A stretch of 64,000 nt of DNA from Dryococelus australis (lineage: Eukaryota > Arthropoda > Insecta > Phasmatodea > Phasmatidae), in the NCBI GenBank assembly GCA_029891345.1, contig CM057000.1, forward strand, positions 129,493,338 through 129,557,337, given 5' to 3'. Both the position numbers and the translations under genes were made by a program. Positions 22,712 through 33,209 of the stretch are shown piece after piece (position 1 is the first letter of the stretch; every line of letters starts with the position of its first letter). The notes beneath the pieces were generated by a model, which had not been told where the DNA came from, did not search any database, and saw only the letters and a list, made by a program, of their open reading frames with translations.

Positions 22712-22987
22712 ATACGACGCGTCGGTTTCTTGTAAAACGCGATACAGCGCCCATCACAATATCAACACTTCCTGCCGAGAATCGTACGCCGATTATCGCC
22801 AGAAACGGGGTTGTTTCAGAATTGTAGGTTTATTATAAGCAGCCGAGGGTTTTGTGGGCATTTTACACGAAAACCGAAAACGACGCGTCTTACGCAGTTG
22901 GAGTGAAATGGCACTTTTTGTTGATTGCACGATACACGACGCCCCACACTACTCCTAGAACAGTAGGAATTGCACAGGAAGTAGCTG

Positions 22988-23234
22988 GGAGCCGAGGTGG
23001 CTGAGCGGTTAGCACGCTCGCCTCACACCACGGCGAACCAGGTTCAATCACCGGCCAGGTCACCGAATTTTCCGCAAGTGGGAATCGTGTCGGACGATGC
23101 CGTTGTTCGGCGGGTTTTCTCGGGGATCTCCCGTTTCCTCCACCCCTTCATTCCGGCGCCGCTCCATATTCACTTCCATCACCCTCACCGGCTCTCAGGA
23201 CCTCGCTGTTAAGAGCCGCCCGAATCTCTTCAAT
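22988..23234 (+). repeat. tRNA-derived SINE, family 1
   Basis: Starts GAGCCGAGGTGGCTGAGCGG. A box TGGCTGAGCGGTTAGCAC, B box GGTTCAATCACC, body and tail as in 15947-16200. Target duplication CAGGAAGTAGCTG (22975-22987) / CAGGAAGTAGTTG (23235-23247). It is inserted at the edge of a mariner-like relic. Confidence 0.92.
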
Positions 23235-23247
23235 CAGGAAGTAGTTG

Positions 23248-23560
23248 CACATGTGCGAAGGCTTATCGTCTGCACTAAAGGAAATGTTCAAAACCCCCTC
23301 CATCAGCACGAACACATGCATTAACCCGCCGTTGCATGGACACCCGGATGCGTTTATGAATCCCTGGGAAATTCCTGATTGTTTCGCAAACCGCCACAAT
23401 ATGGTTGCGGAGGGCGCCCACATCAACTGCTGTTGCATACAAAATTGCCTTCAAATGTCCCCACAAAAAAAAAGTCTAGTGGATTTATATCAGGGCTCCT
23501 TGGGGGCTGCCAATTATAGCTGCGATGACATTCCACACTAACATGATCCAGCCCGCAAGC
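23248..23560 (-). pseudogene. Tc1/mariner-superfamily transposase, C-terminal remnant
   Basis: On the minus strand: LFFLWGHLKAILYATAVD, IVAVCETIRNFPGIHKRIRV and RRVNACVRADGGGFEH. This matches the C-terminal end of DDE transposases widespread in insects (FLWGHLKS-type, after the last catalytic residue). Only this tail is recognisable. The upstream part to 23766 is too diverged to call. Confidence 0.7.
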
Positions 23561-24080
23561 CATACACTGTACGTTTTGCATCTTGGGCTGTAGTGAAGAA
23601 ACGAAGCGTTTGCGGACCTATGTTCACATTTTTTTTCATCCTCCAGATGCGAGGAATGTTCCCTCGGAGTATTGACTTGCAATACTGCAACATTCTGTAT
23701 ACCCATAGTGGACGCAGGCATGCAGATTGTGTATATCAAGGCACGCGATGAATAGTACAATAACACAATTTTTTTTGCGATCTTGCAACCAACACTATAC
23801 CGTTATTTTATTTTAATGGCAAGGGGAAAATAGTAATAACGAAAAAGCGCAAAGGAGTATTCGGAGTCATATCTCATAGTCACCGAGTTTACACAAAACA
23901 CAACAAAAACCCAAAGTGGTAAAATTTATAAACTCGTATTTTACATATTTCTCACCAGATGATCTTCTTAATAAAGAACACGTTAAATATAATGTATACC
24001 ACAAAAAAAAAAAAAAAACTAATGTATGTATTATATATCTCAGTTCACCCATGTTACAGTGAGCCTGTCATATAAAACAA
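23561..24080. other. No gene recognised
   Basis: AT-rich intergenic sequence with an A-run near 24003-24018; possibly further eroded mariner sequence at its left end. Confidence 0.4.
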
Positions 24081-24720
24081 CTAGCGACCCGCCCAAGCCT
24101 CGCTCGGGCGCGACTTACAAATATGGAGTTGTTTAGGTTTACAGCAAGTATACACAATATGCTCAAGGTAACTAACATAGAATTAATACTGTGTTGTTAA
24201 CAAAGTCTTTCTAAGTGAACCCCTATTTTTAATCAAATTTTAAAACACAAAAATGGTTGCGGTGGGTCATCCTTAAAAGATAAACATATGCTGTCACGGA
24301 CTTATTTATAGACCTTTTTGAGATGTACAATTATTTAGTAACTTACATTAATTTTGTATATTTATAATGGTTTGGTCAGCGCAAGCCATGTAAGCGCCCG
24401 AAAAGCGTCTTTTCCCGACTTTATTATAAAACGTCGACATTTCTTTACTATCTTTACATTAAATATTAATGTACTATATACCTAAAGCTCCCTCAATAAA
24501 TTCTCTAAATGATGGTGAAAACCACATCAAAATTCACAACGTAGTTTAGAAGCATTAGCCGAATACACAGACACACGCGGCCGCGCGACTTTGTTTTATA
24601 CTACGTATAGCTAAAAATGTAATTTCTTCTCGTCTCTAAACACTATTCATTATAGCGTGAGCAACAGCCGTGTCACTTAGTGACAGCGATAATTTCCGAA
24701 TTAGCATTTAGAACGACGAG
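24081..24720 (-). mobile_element. Helitron-like element, 3' end at 24081
   Basis: Read on the minus strand, a GC-rich hairpin (24110-24090, stem CGCCCGAG/CTTGGGCG) is followed by GGTCG and CTAG at the boundary with T: hairpin plus CTRR, as in Helitrons. The element extends to the right. The other end was not located, so 24720 is a guess from a change in composition. No Rep/helicase coding is visible; if real it is non-autonomous. Confidence 0.5.
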
Positions 24721-25632
24721 CATTCCCCTCTTTTTCTAAAAATACTTCTAGACAATTGGCACGTGCAAGCATCCAAAGCTTTCATAATATCGATTTGAAA
24801 CGTGGTTTGTGCGGTGAAGTACAGAAGGTGCATGTTTAAATTGTGCTCGAAAATTACATCGTGCATTGACTTGTACTGTGAAAAAAGTGAGGATTTATTA
24901 TGCATCCGTTGCTTCCTTACCTTACGACTTTCGTTCAAATCAGCGTACAAAAACTGAAAGGCGGATATGCTTTGTTAGTTTAAACAATACTGGGTACATA
25001 CTGCACGACCGGTATGAAACTTGCAACGGGTTTTCTCGTCGCCATGGCAACAGGTAAACAACACACAAATGATTTTAGTGTGTGGGTGACACTAGGAGGG
25101 GGAAAGGAGGCCCCTCCCCCCCTCCTTTCACGAAAAAAAAAAGAAGGAAAGAGAGAAAGGAGCGAGAGAAAATGGTAGGGAAAATAAATGAACGGCGTTG
25201 TGTGCTACAGCTGCGATTGTTCCGACTGTTCGCATCACAAGAGGTTTCATCTCTGTTCATCAGCGTGACGAAAGTGGGGAAAGAGAGTTGATGACCCCGA
25301 AATGTGACCTGCGTACCGACAAACTTCATTTCGGCAGGTCCTGGCTGCTTTCTGTTTACACTTGAAGAGAGGTACTTGCAGTAGGTCCTACGGGTTTTTT
25401 TTTTTTTTTTTAAGCGGCGCAATAACATAACATGTTGTTTATTTATTTAAAAGTGTAAAGGGACGAGATGTGTTTGTTTTATTGATACTGAGTGAAAGTT
25501 GTAACAGAAAACCATTTCCATTTTTGCTAGAGTGGATTGAGTTTGACCCCGAGAGTGGCAAACTTTGCTGTACTGTGTGTACATGCTTGTTCATTCATGT
25601 ATCTAATAGACTTGTACGGGTTTGTCGTAGCA
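24721..25632. other. 5' flank of the MKRN2OS-like gene
   Basis: Contains purine-rich and pyrimidine-rich tracts (25090-25175, 25391-25411). No TATA box could be assigned. Presumably holds promoter and 5' UTR, perhaps with non-coding exons. In-frame upstream codons with ATG at 25597 exist (see exon 1). Confidence 0.4.
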
Positions 25633-25763
25633 ATGGACATGGACCCAGGTATTTTGTGTTTCCAACACTGCGGACCAAAGGTGTTCTGTTTCCAGTTACC
25701 AGATAATTGCCCTGTGTGTACCTGTAACCTCTCTAACGGCAGTTTTCAGCTACCGCCGTTCAG
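25633..25763 (+). CDS. mkrn2os-like: MKRN2OS-like protein, exon 1
   Basis: Encodes residues 1-43 plus two bases, ending TTCAG|GTGAGC (phase 2). The ATG at 25633 (MDMDPG) was chosen for its good Kozak context (G at -3, G at +4); an in-frame ATG at 25597 would add 12 residues. The peptide has Cys9, His12-Cys13, Cys19, Cys26, Cys29 and Cys31 (QHCG, FCF, CPVCTC), a cysteine-rich start that could bind zinc, and ends FQLPPF. Family knowledge: vertebrate MKRN2 opposite strand protein begins similarly (GHCG..FCF..CPVC, then PPF). The molecular function of the family is not known to me. No makorin gene is seen in the window. Confidence 0.72.
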
Positions 25764-26089
25764 GTGAGCAATTCGTATGCTATTCTTTACCAATTAATGT
25801 CAGTTGAAATTAATTACCAAGGTACTTGCATGCTTGTTAAAAAAAATTGCCCTCTATTATAATTTGTGTATTCAATATTTTTGCTTTGCTTTATTGTATT
25901 TCAGTTGCCCATTGAGTATTTTCAGGCTTATGTGAAGGAAAGTGTGTTTTGATTACCTATTAATTTTAAGAATAGAGGCTTTTCCCTGGGTAGAAGGGAG
26001 GGGGGGGGGGATCAGGGAGAGAGGTATAATTCAACTCTACGATTTACACAGAACACAAATTTACTAGGGGCATAAAGATGTAACCACAA
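25764..26089. other. MKRN2OS-like intron 1, left part
   Basis: AT-rich intron start with a G-run at about 26000-26010. Nothing else recognised before the foldback cluster. Confidence 0.5.
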
Positions 26090-26565
26090 AATTTGTAGTG
26101 GGGAGGGCTATGTAATTCAGGGAAATTGTGGGGTAAAACTAGTGAAAAATGTGCACATAATCGTAATGCTCATCACTTAGTACATTAAATTGTAAAAAGA
26201 CCTAACCAAACAATACCTAAATTGTGAATATTGCCAATACAAGTTACAAAAATACAATAGTGGGGAGGGTTATGAACATCAGGGAAATTGTGAGATAAAA
26301 CAAGTAAAAAAATATGTGTGTTGTCGTTATAAATTTTACCCTGCTATTTCCCTCCAGTTCATAGCCCTCCCACTATTGTATTTGTAACTTGTATTGGTAA
26401 TATTGTCAATTTAGGTGTTTTCGGTTAGATCTTTTTGCAATTAAATGTGTTTTTGTGATAAAGTTTTATGATTATATCACGAATATCATGGAAATACATT
26501 AAATTGCAAAACGATCTAACCAAACAGTACCTAAATTCACAATATTACCAATACACATAATTTTT
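26090..26565. repeat. Foldback repeat cluster in intron 1
   Basis: The block CCTAACCAAACAATACCTAA...CAATACAAGTTACAAAAATA (26200-26272) recurs inverted at 26363-26440 (CCACTATTGTATTTGTAACT onward) and direct at 26508-26560. A second direct repeat, GTGGGGAGGGYTATG...CAGGGAAATTGTG, occurs at about 26099 and 26262. A further piece lies at 27250-27390. A palindromic non-autonomous element is likely; no coding. Confidence 0.75.
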
Positions 26566-26835
26566 TTGTGTGAATGGGCTACACATGAAAATCATTCTGG
26601 GGAAACTCCAAGCTTCGCTGATGCGTGACCGCTTCGCGTCACTACCTAAAGAAGAAAATTGGCATGCCTTGAATCATTGTTTTGGGGATTTACTCCCCTG
26701 CAGTCGCTGAGGACTCTGGCTCGGTGCGTAATGTTTGGCTAATCTTGAACAGTATTTGTCATTGTGAGGGGGCTATGCTTGAAAATCATACATCACAGTA
26801 ACATTTGGGTGTGTGTATGTGTGTGTGTATTGGTA

Positions 26836-27248
26836 AAGGCTGTTCGCGATAAAGTGAGCACTTTTGAAATCAACCTTTGAAAAAAGTCACTGCCCTTACC
26901 CCTTACCTGCATATATTTTAACAGGCGCCCTGAGTGGCATGCGCCCAGCAAGGGTGGTAACGATAGATGGAAAGTAGTTCCGTATCTTAACGTTGTATGA
27001 AAATGTTACGTAACCATTTCTGATAACTTAAATTATTTCTTTAGCTTTCTTTTTTTTTAATGCATCGAAGTGTATAAATTACAAGATTTGTTAGATATTT
27101 ACTTTCGTAATAATTTCACAGTTTCACTTGACTGACCCATGAATAAAGTGACGAGGCCCTTAACAATGTTAATCTTATGTAAAGCGGAAGAATACCAGCG
27201 TTCATACATGTAGATCTTAAGCAGGGCTTTTTTACTGTGAACAGCCTA
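26836..27248 (-). mobile_element. 413-bp TIR DNA element with TA target duplication, nested
   Basis: Left AAGGCTGTTCGCGATAAAG, right TTTACTGTGAACAGCCTA, flanked by TA (26834-26835, 27249-27250). It interrupts a foldback-family sequence. The joined flanks GTATTGG-TA-ATATTGTGAATTT reproduce the uninterrupted copy at 26391-26409 apart from one base. Homologous, in opposite orientation, to 15875-16523. No transposase. Confidence 0.9.
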
Positions 27249-27250
27249 TA

Positions 27251-28889
27251 ATATTGTGAATTTAGGTATTATTCTGATAGGTCTTTTTGCAATTTTAATG
27301 TTTTGTGATAATTACGATTAGGTACTGTACATATTTTTTATACGTTTTACTCCGCAATTTCTCTGATCTTCGTAGCCTTTCCTGCTATCATGAAATTAGA
27401 TTTAATTTGGTTATGTACTCACCGAATCAATTGCCATTCATACGATGTAGATGATTTAAGCATGATACAATGTCAATTCCATTTGACGACACTGCACAGA
27501 CACCCAAATCACCACACAAATATTATAATTTAAGTTAATTTTTCCCATGCAAATAATAGCACAGATACACTTGTCACTTCACACAATTATTAGATTTAAC
27601 TCATCAATCAAAATGAATTGCAATAAAACATGCACATAAGCACTTGTACAACCAAAACCTCCGACAGGTCAAAAAACAACAGTTAACCGTTCTGCAAATA
27701 ATGGTACACTGGCCCAAAACAATTGTACATTTCTGTACCATCATTACTACCTCATCATGGTACACAAGGTCAAATTATGGTACAAGTACCATGACAATGG
27801 TATGTTCAACATCACAGCATGGCGCTCCGGATTAAACAAGGCGAGCAAACAGCTTGTATATTTAACTATTTTATTTTCGACGTAGTTAATTTATCACCAT
27901 GTCCCCATAAATATTGAACTGGTAAGCCATGCACAACCCATATAAATTTATTTTGTTGGACTACAGCATCTCCTCAGCACCAGTTCTTAACAATTATGCC
28001 TCTTGCATGGAGCCATATGTCTAGGCAGGTAGTGAGGTGAAGTGAATATCGCAGGGCGGCAGAGATGCACACACAACACTCATCATGCTATTAGCTGTCT
28101 CACAAACATCAGGTGCTGCATCCTTACTGCCTTTACTGAAGACCAGATGTTGGTGCGCATACGCTGTCAGGTCTCTGTTGCTGCTCAGCTGACTGGTCTG
28201 TGATGGGCTACAGTCTAGGAAGCATGAGGGAACTCGCATGGTAGCCCTACTGTATAGTCACTGTGAAACAGCTGTGTGATTTTGGGCCGCTATGAAATCT
28301 AATTCATATGTCTGTATAGACTGTTGATGATGGTTAATTGATTACTTTTGAAAGCCTTGCTTATTAGGATTTACTTTATTTTTTTTTACATGTCTTTATT
28401 CATGCATCATTAAAGTGAAACCATAGAATTTTTTTAGGAAAGTATATGCATTTCAATATGTAGATTTTTGCTTTTGCGTATAAAACAGGAAATACTAACC
28501 TCAGTAGTCATGAATTTAAACTTTACACTTTCAATATGTCAAGTATTACAATTATTTTTATTAAATCTCTGCCAACTTAAGTGGTAGCCTGCGTGCCAGT
28601 TCTCACTATAGCATTTCTGTAATTATGGGCAGTAATTAAAAAAAAAAGGTTGATTTATAAGTTTATACTTTACTGTGAGCATCCTTTAAGTATACATTTG
28701 TTTAATTTAGAAGAAGAGAATTAGTTTTCTGTTTTCAACTTTCTCTCTGTGTTTTATGTTTGTGGTAGTAAACATTATTAAAAAAATTGTTTCGGGCATC
28801 AGCAGTAGTGTTTCTATTTGTAAAATTTTCTTTAATTGTCAGTCATATTTCACACTTTTTAATGTAAAGTTGTGTTTGTGTGTTCATAG
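27251..28889. other. MKRN2OS-like intron 1, right part
   Basis: No gene seen. A partial GGCTGTTC-family end (CTTTACTGTGAGCATCC) lies near 28670. The 28021-28239 segment has a minus-strand frame without a recognisable domain. The last 40 bases before the exon are T-rich and end GTGTTCATAG. Confidence 0.5.
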
Positions 28890-28967
28890 AGTCCCGTACC
28901 CATTTGCGCGTGCTGTTCAGCACCCGTGTTCCATCGTCATCAAACCTACTGCTGGCGACTTCCTCCA
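28890..28967 (+). CDS. mkrn2os-like: MKRN2OS-like protein, exon 2
   Basis: A 78-nt exon, acceptor TTCATAG|, donor CTCCA|GTAAGT, phase 2 on both sides. One base completes Arg44, then 25 codons: VPYPFARAVQHPCSIVIKPT followed by AGDFL; two bases leave CA for His70. Frame choice is forced by the phases of both neighbours. HPCSIVIKPT..DFL fits the conserved core of the MKRN2OS family (CSFVLRPT..TFL type). A Tc1 remnant begins only about 17 bp after the exon. Confidence 0.75.
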
Positions 28968-28984
28968 GTAAGTATATACAAATT

Positions 28985-30324
28985 CATGTTGCCACCCACC
29001 TGAAAATGAAGTACGAGTTTGGGCCTCCTCCATCGGGAACACTGGCAGTCAATATGGTGTTGGCCCAATCATAGCCTTGATGGTGGCCTGCGCTCTTGCA
29101 GGCATACTTTGTCAGGTGGCGAAAGGTCTCGTGGTGAATGGCAGCCTATTCCTCGCAGAGCACCAAATTTATAAGTGGTATTTATGTGGGTCAGTGTGGT
29201 CTAGCACAAAGTTGGCAATCCAAAACATCCCAGAGATGTTCTTTCGGATTAAAATCAGGACTCTGCACAGGCTAGTCCATTAGTAGGATGTTGTCGTCAA
29301 ACTACTCCCTCACACGCACCGCAGTATGGATGAGTGCTAGATCATGTTCAATGACACAGTGGTCATTCCCAAACTGGTCTTCGATGGCAGGCAACATGGA
29401 AGCAGTTAAAATATCAACATAAACTTGTACCTTAATAGTGCCATGTTAAGCAACAAAGGGGCCAAGCCCCCTCCCAGAGAAACATAACCACACTGTAACG
29501 TCACCATCCCCAAATTTCAGTCGGCACTTTACAGGCTGGTAGATGTCGTTCACCAGGCATTTGCCAAACCCGCATCCTTACCATCGGATTGCCACATTGT
29601 GTACTGTAATTCATCTTTCTGCACATTGGTTTTCCATTGTTAAATTGTCCAGTTTCAATGCTCTTTGTATAATGTGAGGTAGCGTTTGGCATTTGCTTTT
29701 GTGTTGTGTGGCTTATGTGCAGCTGCTCGGCCATGGAAACCAAGTTTCTGCACCTCGCGCCGAACAGTCTCCATGGTGCTTGGAGTAGACCGTGATGCAG
29801 GTTGGGATTCTTGTGTGATGGTGGTAATGGATGATTGAAGATTATTTTGTACGACCCTCTTCAACACTCGGTGGCCTCTGGCAGCCAACATGGGAGGTCG
29901 GCCTGCACACTTTTGGGTTGTACACATCACTTCATGTTTCCACTTCAGTGATTTTCAGGAGGGTGGATATCTTGCGCACAGACTTCTTACACAAGTAGCA
30001 TCTGATCACCTGACCACGTTGAAAATCAGTGAGTTCCTCAGACTGTCCCATTCTGCTGTCTTGTGCTGTCTGTTAACTACTGCAATTGCTGACCATTCGT
30101 TCTGTGTGGTAAAGGCTACTCACTATAAAGTGAGCACTTTTGAAAGCCCTGTAATTTGAAATAATACTCAATAAATATATTTTATTTCCACCTTAATGTT
30201 AATTTCCAAGTGCGGTGGAATATGCAGACTCTGTTTATTACTTACATGGCACTATTGATTTTAAAAGGTGGGTAAAGGATAAAATGTTTCACGGGTTGTG
30301 TCAATACTTTTGATCACATAGTGT
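28985..30324 (-). mobile_element. Tc1-like transposon remnant
   Basis: Right terminus TATACACTATGTGATCAAAA (minus strand, ending at 30324-30326) is a Tc1-type end. The transposase runs from ATG 30051 to about 29040 on the minus strand: MGQSEELTDFQRGQVIRCYL; then GRPPMLAARGHRVLKRVV; LGFHGRAAAHKP; KFGDGDVTVWLCFSGRGLGP; and QSPDFNPKEHLWDVLD, the last catalytic block, where the Asp before it is retained as MD. Frameshifts and stops make it non-functional. The left TIR is missing: homology begins at ACCCACC near 28995, beside the exon-2 donor. A fragment of the GGCTGTTC family lies at 30113-30230. Confidence 0.88.
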
Positions 30325-30512
30325 ATATCTCGCCTAAGATAACAGTTCACCACCTTCATTCCTGTCCCCTCCCCCCAATACGGTTCCAAATTTAACTTTA
30401 GGCAGTAGATTAAATACTAATATCTAGAGTTATATATAGAGTTGCAGTGCAAAATTGGCAACTGCATAGCTCTATGTTGTAATTAAATATGTAGTAAACT
30501 TTACTGAGGTAG

Positions 30513-30701
30513 CTGACCTCCCGTGGTGCAATCAGTTGGTGCTCCACCAATCTGGGATGCAGGAGGCTCTGGGTTTGAAACCCAGGTAAGGCATGGGTGT
30601 TAATTGAAGTTGGGTTATAAGTTAGTCTGTAAGCCGTCCCCTGCTAAGCTGTCAGTCATTAAACCGGGGGACGTTAAAAAGCCCTATACAATACAACACA
30701 A
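30513..30701 (+). repeat. tRNA-derived SINE, family 2
   Basis: Head CTGACCTCCCGTGGTGCAAT with A box TGGTGCAATCAGTTGGTGC and B box GGGTTTGAAACCC, then a body ending CTATACAATACAACACAA. Target duplication TTTACTGAGGTAG (30500-30512) / TTTAATGAGGTAA (30702-30714), 11/13. Sequence is unrelated to family 1 apart from the tRNA-like boxes. Confidence 0.82.
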
Positions 30702-30799
30702 TTTAATGAGGTAATGGTGACAAAGAGGAATGCTTTACGCTGTTGTGTGTGCTGACGCATGGCGTCAGGCAGAATAAGACTCGTGTGAAGGAGCTTGGA

Positions 30800-32560
30800 T
30801 TTTGTTTGGGCACTGAGTCAGGGGCGCACCCTTGTAGGGTAGGGCTTGTGAGTGAAACTTAGTCCTGACGTGCTACTGGAGCTCGCCCGTTGTACAGGAC
30901 TGGCTGGGTAGCTTTGCGGCAGGGCACAAAGTCGGGTTCGGGCAGCGTAATCTTTGCGCTTGAGGTTTCCTGCCTTGAATGGTATACCTGGGCGGCGCAC
31001 GGGATTATCAGCTGAACAGGTAGGAGGTGCGTTTAGGGCTCCTGGTGGAGCGGCAGGTGGAGGTGTGCGGGGTTGCCTAAGTGATGGCTGTGAAGCTTGC
31101 ATTAGATCAGCTGGAACCAAATAGGCAATCACTTCCGTATGCCGTTGGTCTGGCTGGGCAAAGTAGGCGGCCAGCAGAGGGTGAACTTCAGTACCTACTC
31201 GTTTTGGTTTGGGAACAGATTCCTTGGTACTTCTGGCTCGACAGGGTCCTGCAGATGTTGAAGTGCTTGTTCCCGTTCCCTGAGGCCAAGCTGCGTAATG
31301 GAGGCGACGAGAGCAGGGGTAAGCTCGTGCAATCGCCCGGAGGCAATTAGGGTCTATGGCACTCCAACCGTCATGGGCTGAAGCCCGTGACGCTTGGTAA
31401 AGGTCTTTGGAATTGCACAACACCCTTCATATTGGCAAGGCACTGCAGGGTCTTTGTGGTGATTACAGCATGTAAAACTACTTGAGGGCCGTCGACTGGG
31501 CAGATATCCTATTTCAGTACCTGGCGAGGATGTGTAGTATGATCTGAAAGTCAGGCCTCACCATCTTAGGTCATAACACACGAGTGTCGTCCTAGCCGAG
31601 TCTTCCCAACTCATGGAACGCCAGTTTTTCTTGGCACTTAGACGCAGTGGAAAAAGAAGCTAGCACCGAGTTGACAAGCTGGTCCAGGAGCATTATACCT
31701 GTGTGGGCTCCACCGTTCTACCTACAGCGTAGATAGAAAGGGTGGCCGTCTAAGGTACACGTGGAAGGCAACAATGTTTTTTTGGCTCGAGTGAGTGACT
31801 TCCCGGTATCACCTACATTGGTCTTGCGTCAACTTGGAAAGGTGCAAGTCTACTGGAAGTGTGAAACTCAGGATTGCAGCAAAACACACATTTTATTTCC
31901 TTATTAGGGAAACAACACGTGATGACGTGCTACACTACATCCTAACGTCGGCACGAGCATCTGCCGGGAAGCTGTCTGTATGGTGCCGGTAGAGGTGACC
32001 GGTTCCTAACAATAAGGATAGGGTAGGCTAGCGTTGTGAAAACAACTGATGAACTAGCTATCGCTGACTCCTATTGTTGCAGTGAGGGTGCTGCTGTGTC
32101 TAGTGGGTAGACAACAGAATGGCGTAACTGGCATAGTACTAGGTAGACTAAGCAGGATGATACAGGATAACTCTCGGGTAGGGCGTAAAGGATTGGAGTA
32201 TCCCTCTGGCACAGAAGTGCAGTGAAGTAATCAATGTAAACAAGGAGTTTCCCTATTGATTTAACGCAGTTGGAGAAAACATACTGAGGGTAAGCTAAGC
32301 CTTAAGGCATAGGCTGGTCAGTGCCCGAGCAACGGGTGCTGGACAGCTGAAGACTGGAGACAGTTTAATCCTTCCCTGGTGGCTAGCATGGTGGAAGTAT
32401 GAGAACTGGTTTCAGTTTGATCAGTGTCCTAGCAGCACGTGCAGACTGGTCTGGAGTTGAGTGGCAACTCTCCTTGTATACTCAACTCAGGCCGCTACCC
32501 AGCGCTGATTGGCTGGCACTTCGTATAGGGGAGGGGTGGTCACAGAGTGGGGGTGGCAAA
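30800..32560 (-). mobile_element. LTR-retrotransposon-like insertion, unclassified
   Basis: Minus strand. The 32560-31780 part looks like an LTR: a TATA-like GTATACAAGG near 32470 and AATAAA near 31895. It is followed by GC-balanced sequence whose frame 31423-30818 (201 codons, Pro/Ala/Arg rich, for example PPPAAPPGALNAPP) lacks known domains and may be gag-like. No RT, no second LTR and no target duplication were found. Structure resembles the insertion at 41345-43420. Low certainty. Confidence 0.4.
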
Positions 32561-32960
32561 AAAATAGCTCTCTGACGTGACATCACTGGCCGGCTGGGGA
32601 ACGAAAAAGAACAAACTGAGAATCCCACTAGTGGCGCTATCTAGTAGTGGGTAAAAGAACTCGCTGCTCTAGATGCATAGTTACAGTGGGCCGTTGAATA
32701 AAACAATCTACTCTGGCTAAGACGTCCATCCTAAACGGTAAACAGAACAGTACCATCATGTGGCAGGATAAAAACGGTAATGCAAACTTTGAGACTCAAA
32801 AGCAAAGCTATGCATAGGAATGAGCTGAAGTCGTCTAATCACCATTGTTAGAAAAGCGTCATGCATCAGTGCAAATGTCAGATAACCATATTTATTTGGG
32901 CTCCAGGGCAGACACACACAGTATTTGCTTGTATTGTAAATCAGTTATACTTTTTCTTAT

Positions 32961-33203
32961 TCAAAAGATTGTTATTGGTTTTAGCAGAAGCTGTTGAAGA
33001 GTAACGTTTTCTGAACATGATGCACTTAACATGACTGTACCAAGAATTAAAGTTTTTGAGGTTTGAAGTTTCCCAACACCTCCATGAGGTTTCTTGTATG
33101 TAAAGCATTCAACTTTAAGCACACATCTTCTGAATAAATTGATATCTTGGAAGGGCATATACGACATCCCTTTGTTGCCATATAACACATAAGCACCAAG
33201 CAC
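32961..33203 (-). other. Unidentified open frame or exon-like segment
   Basis: 80 uninterrupted codons in intron 2, preceded on the minus strand by GTTACAG (acceptor-like). The peptide (GAYVLYGNKGMSYMPFQDIN ... ILGTVMLSASCSENVTLQQL) looks like ordinary globular protein rather than random translation, and ends at TGA. I do not recognise it. It could be a transposase fragment, a retrocopy, or a last exon of a minus-strand gene. Confidence 0.3.
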
Positions 33204-33209
33204 CTGTAA

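Noticed and set aside
22988-23060. tRNA-like sequence with A and B boxes
   Set aside because: It is the head of a dispersed SINE with target duplications and a shared non-tRNA body; not a tRNA gene. The same holds for 15947-16200, 30513-30701 and 50489-50639.
25470-25706. 78-codon frame overlapping exon 1 of the MKRN2OS-like gene
   Set aside because: Different frame from the one that joins to exons 2-4; the downstream phases select the MDMDPG frame.
28655-30145. GGCTGTTC-family ends at 28670 and 30113 as the two ends of the Tc1 element
   Set aside because: They point away from each other, and the Tc1 remnant has its own CACTATGTGATCAAAAG terminus at 30324.
30818-31423. 201-codon minus-strand frame as a host gene
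   Set aside because: No recognisable domain, no ATG context or splice support, and the flanks look like an LTR element; kept only as part of that element.
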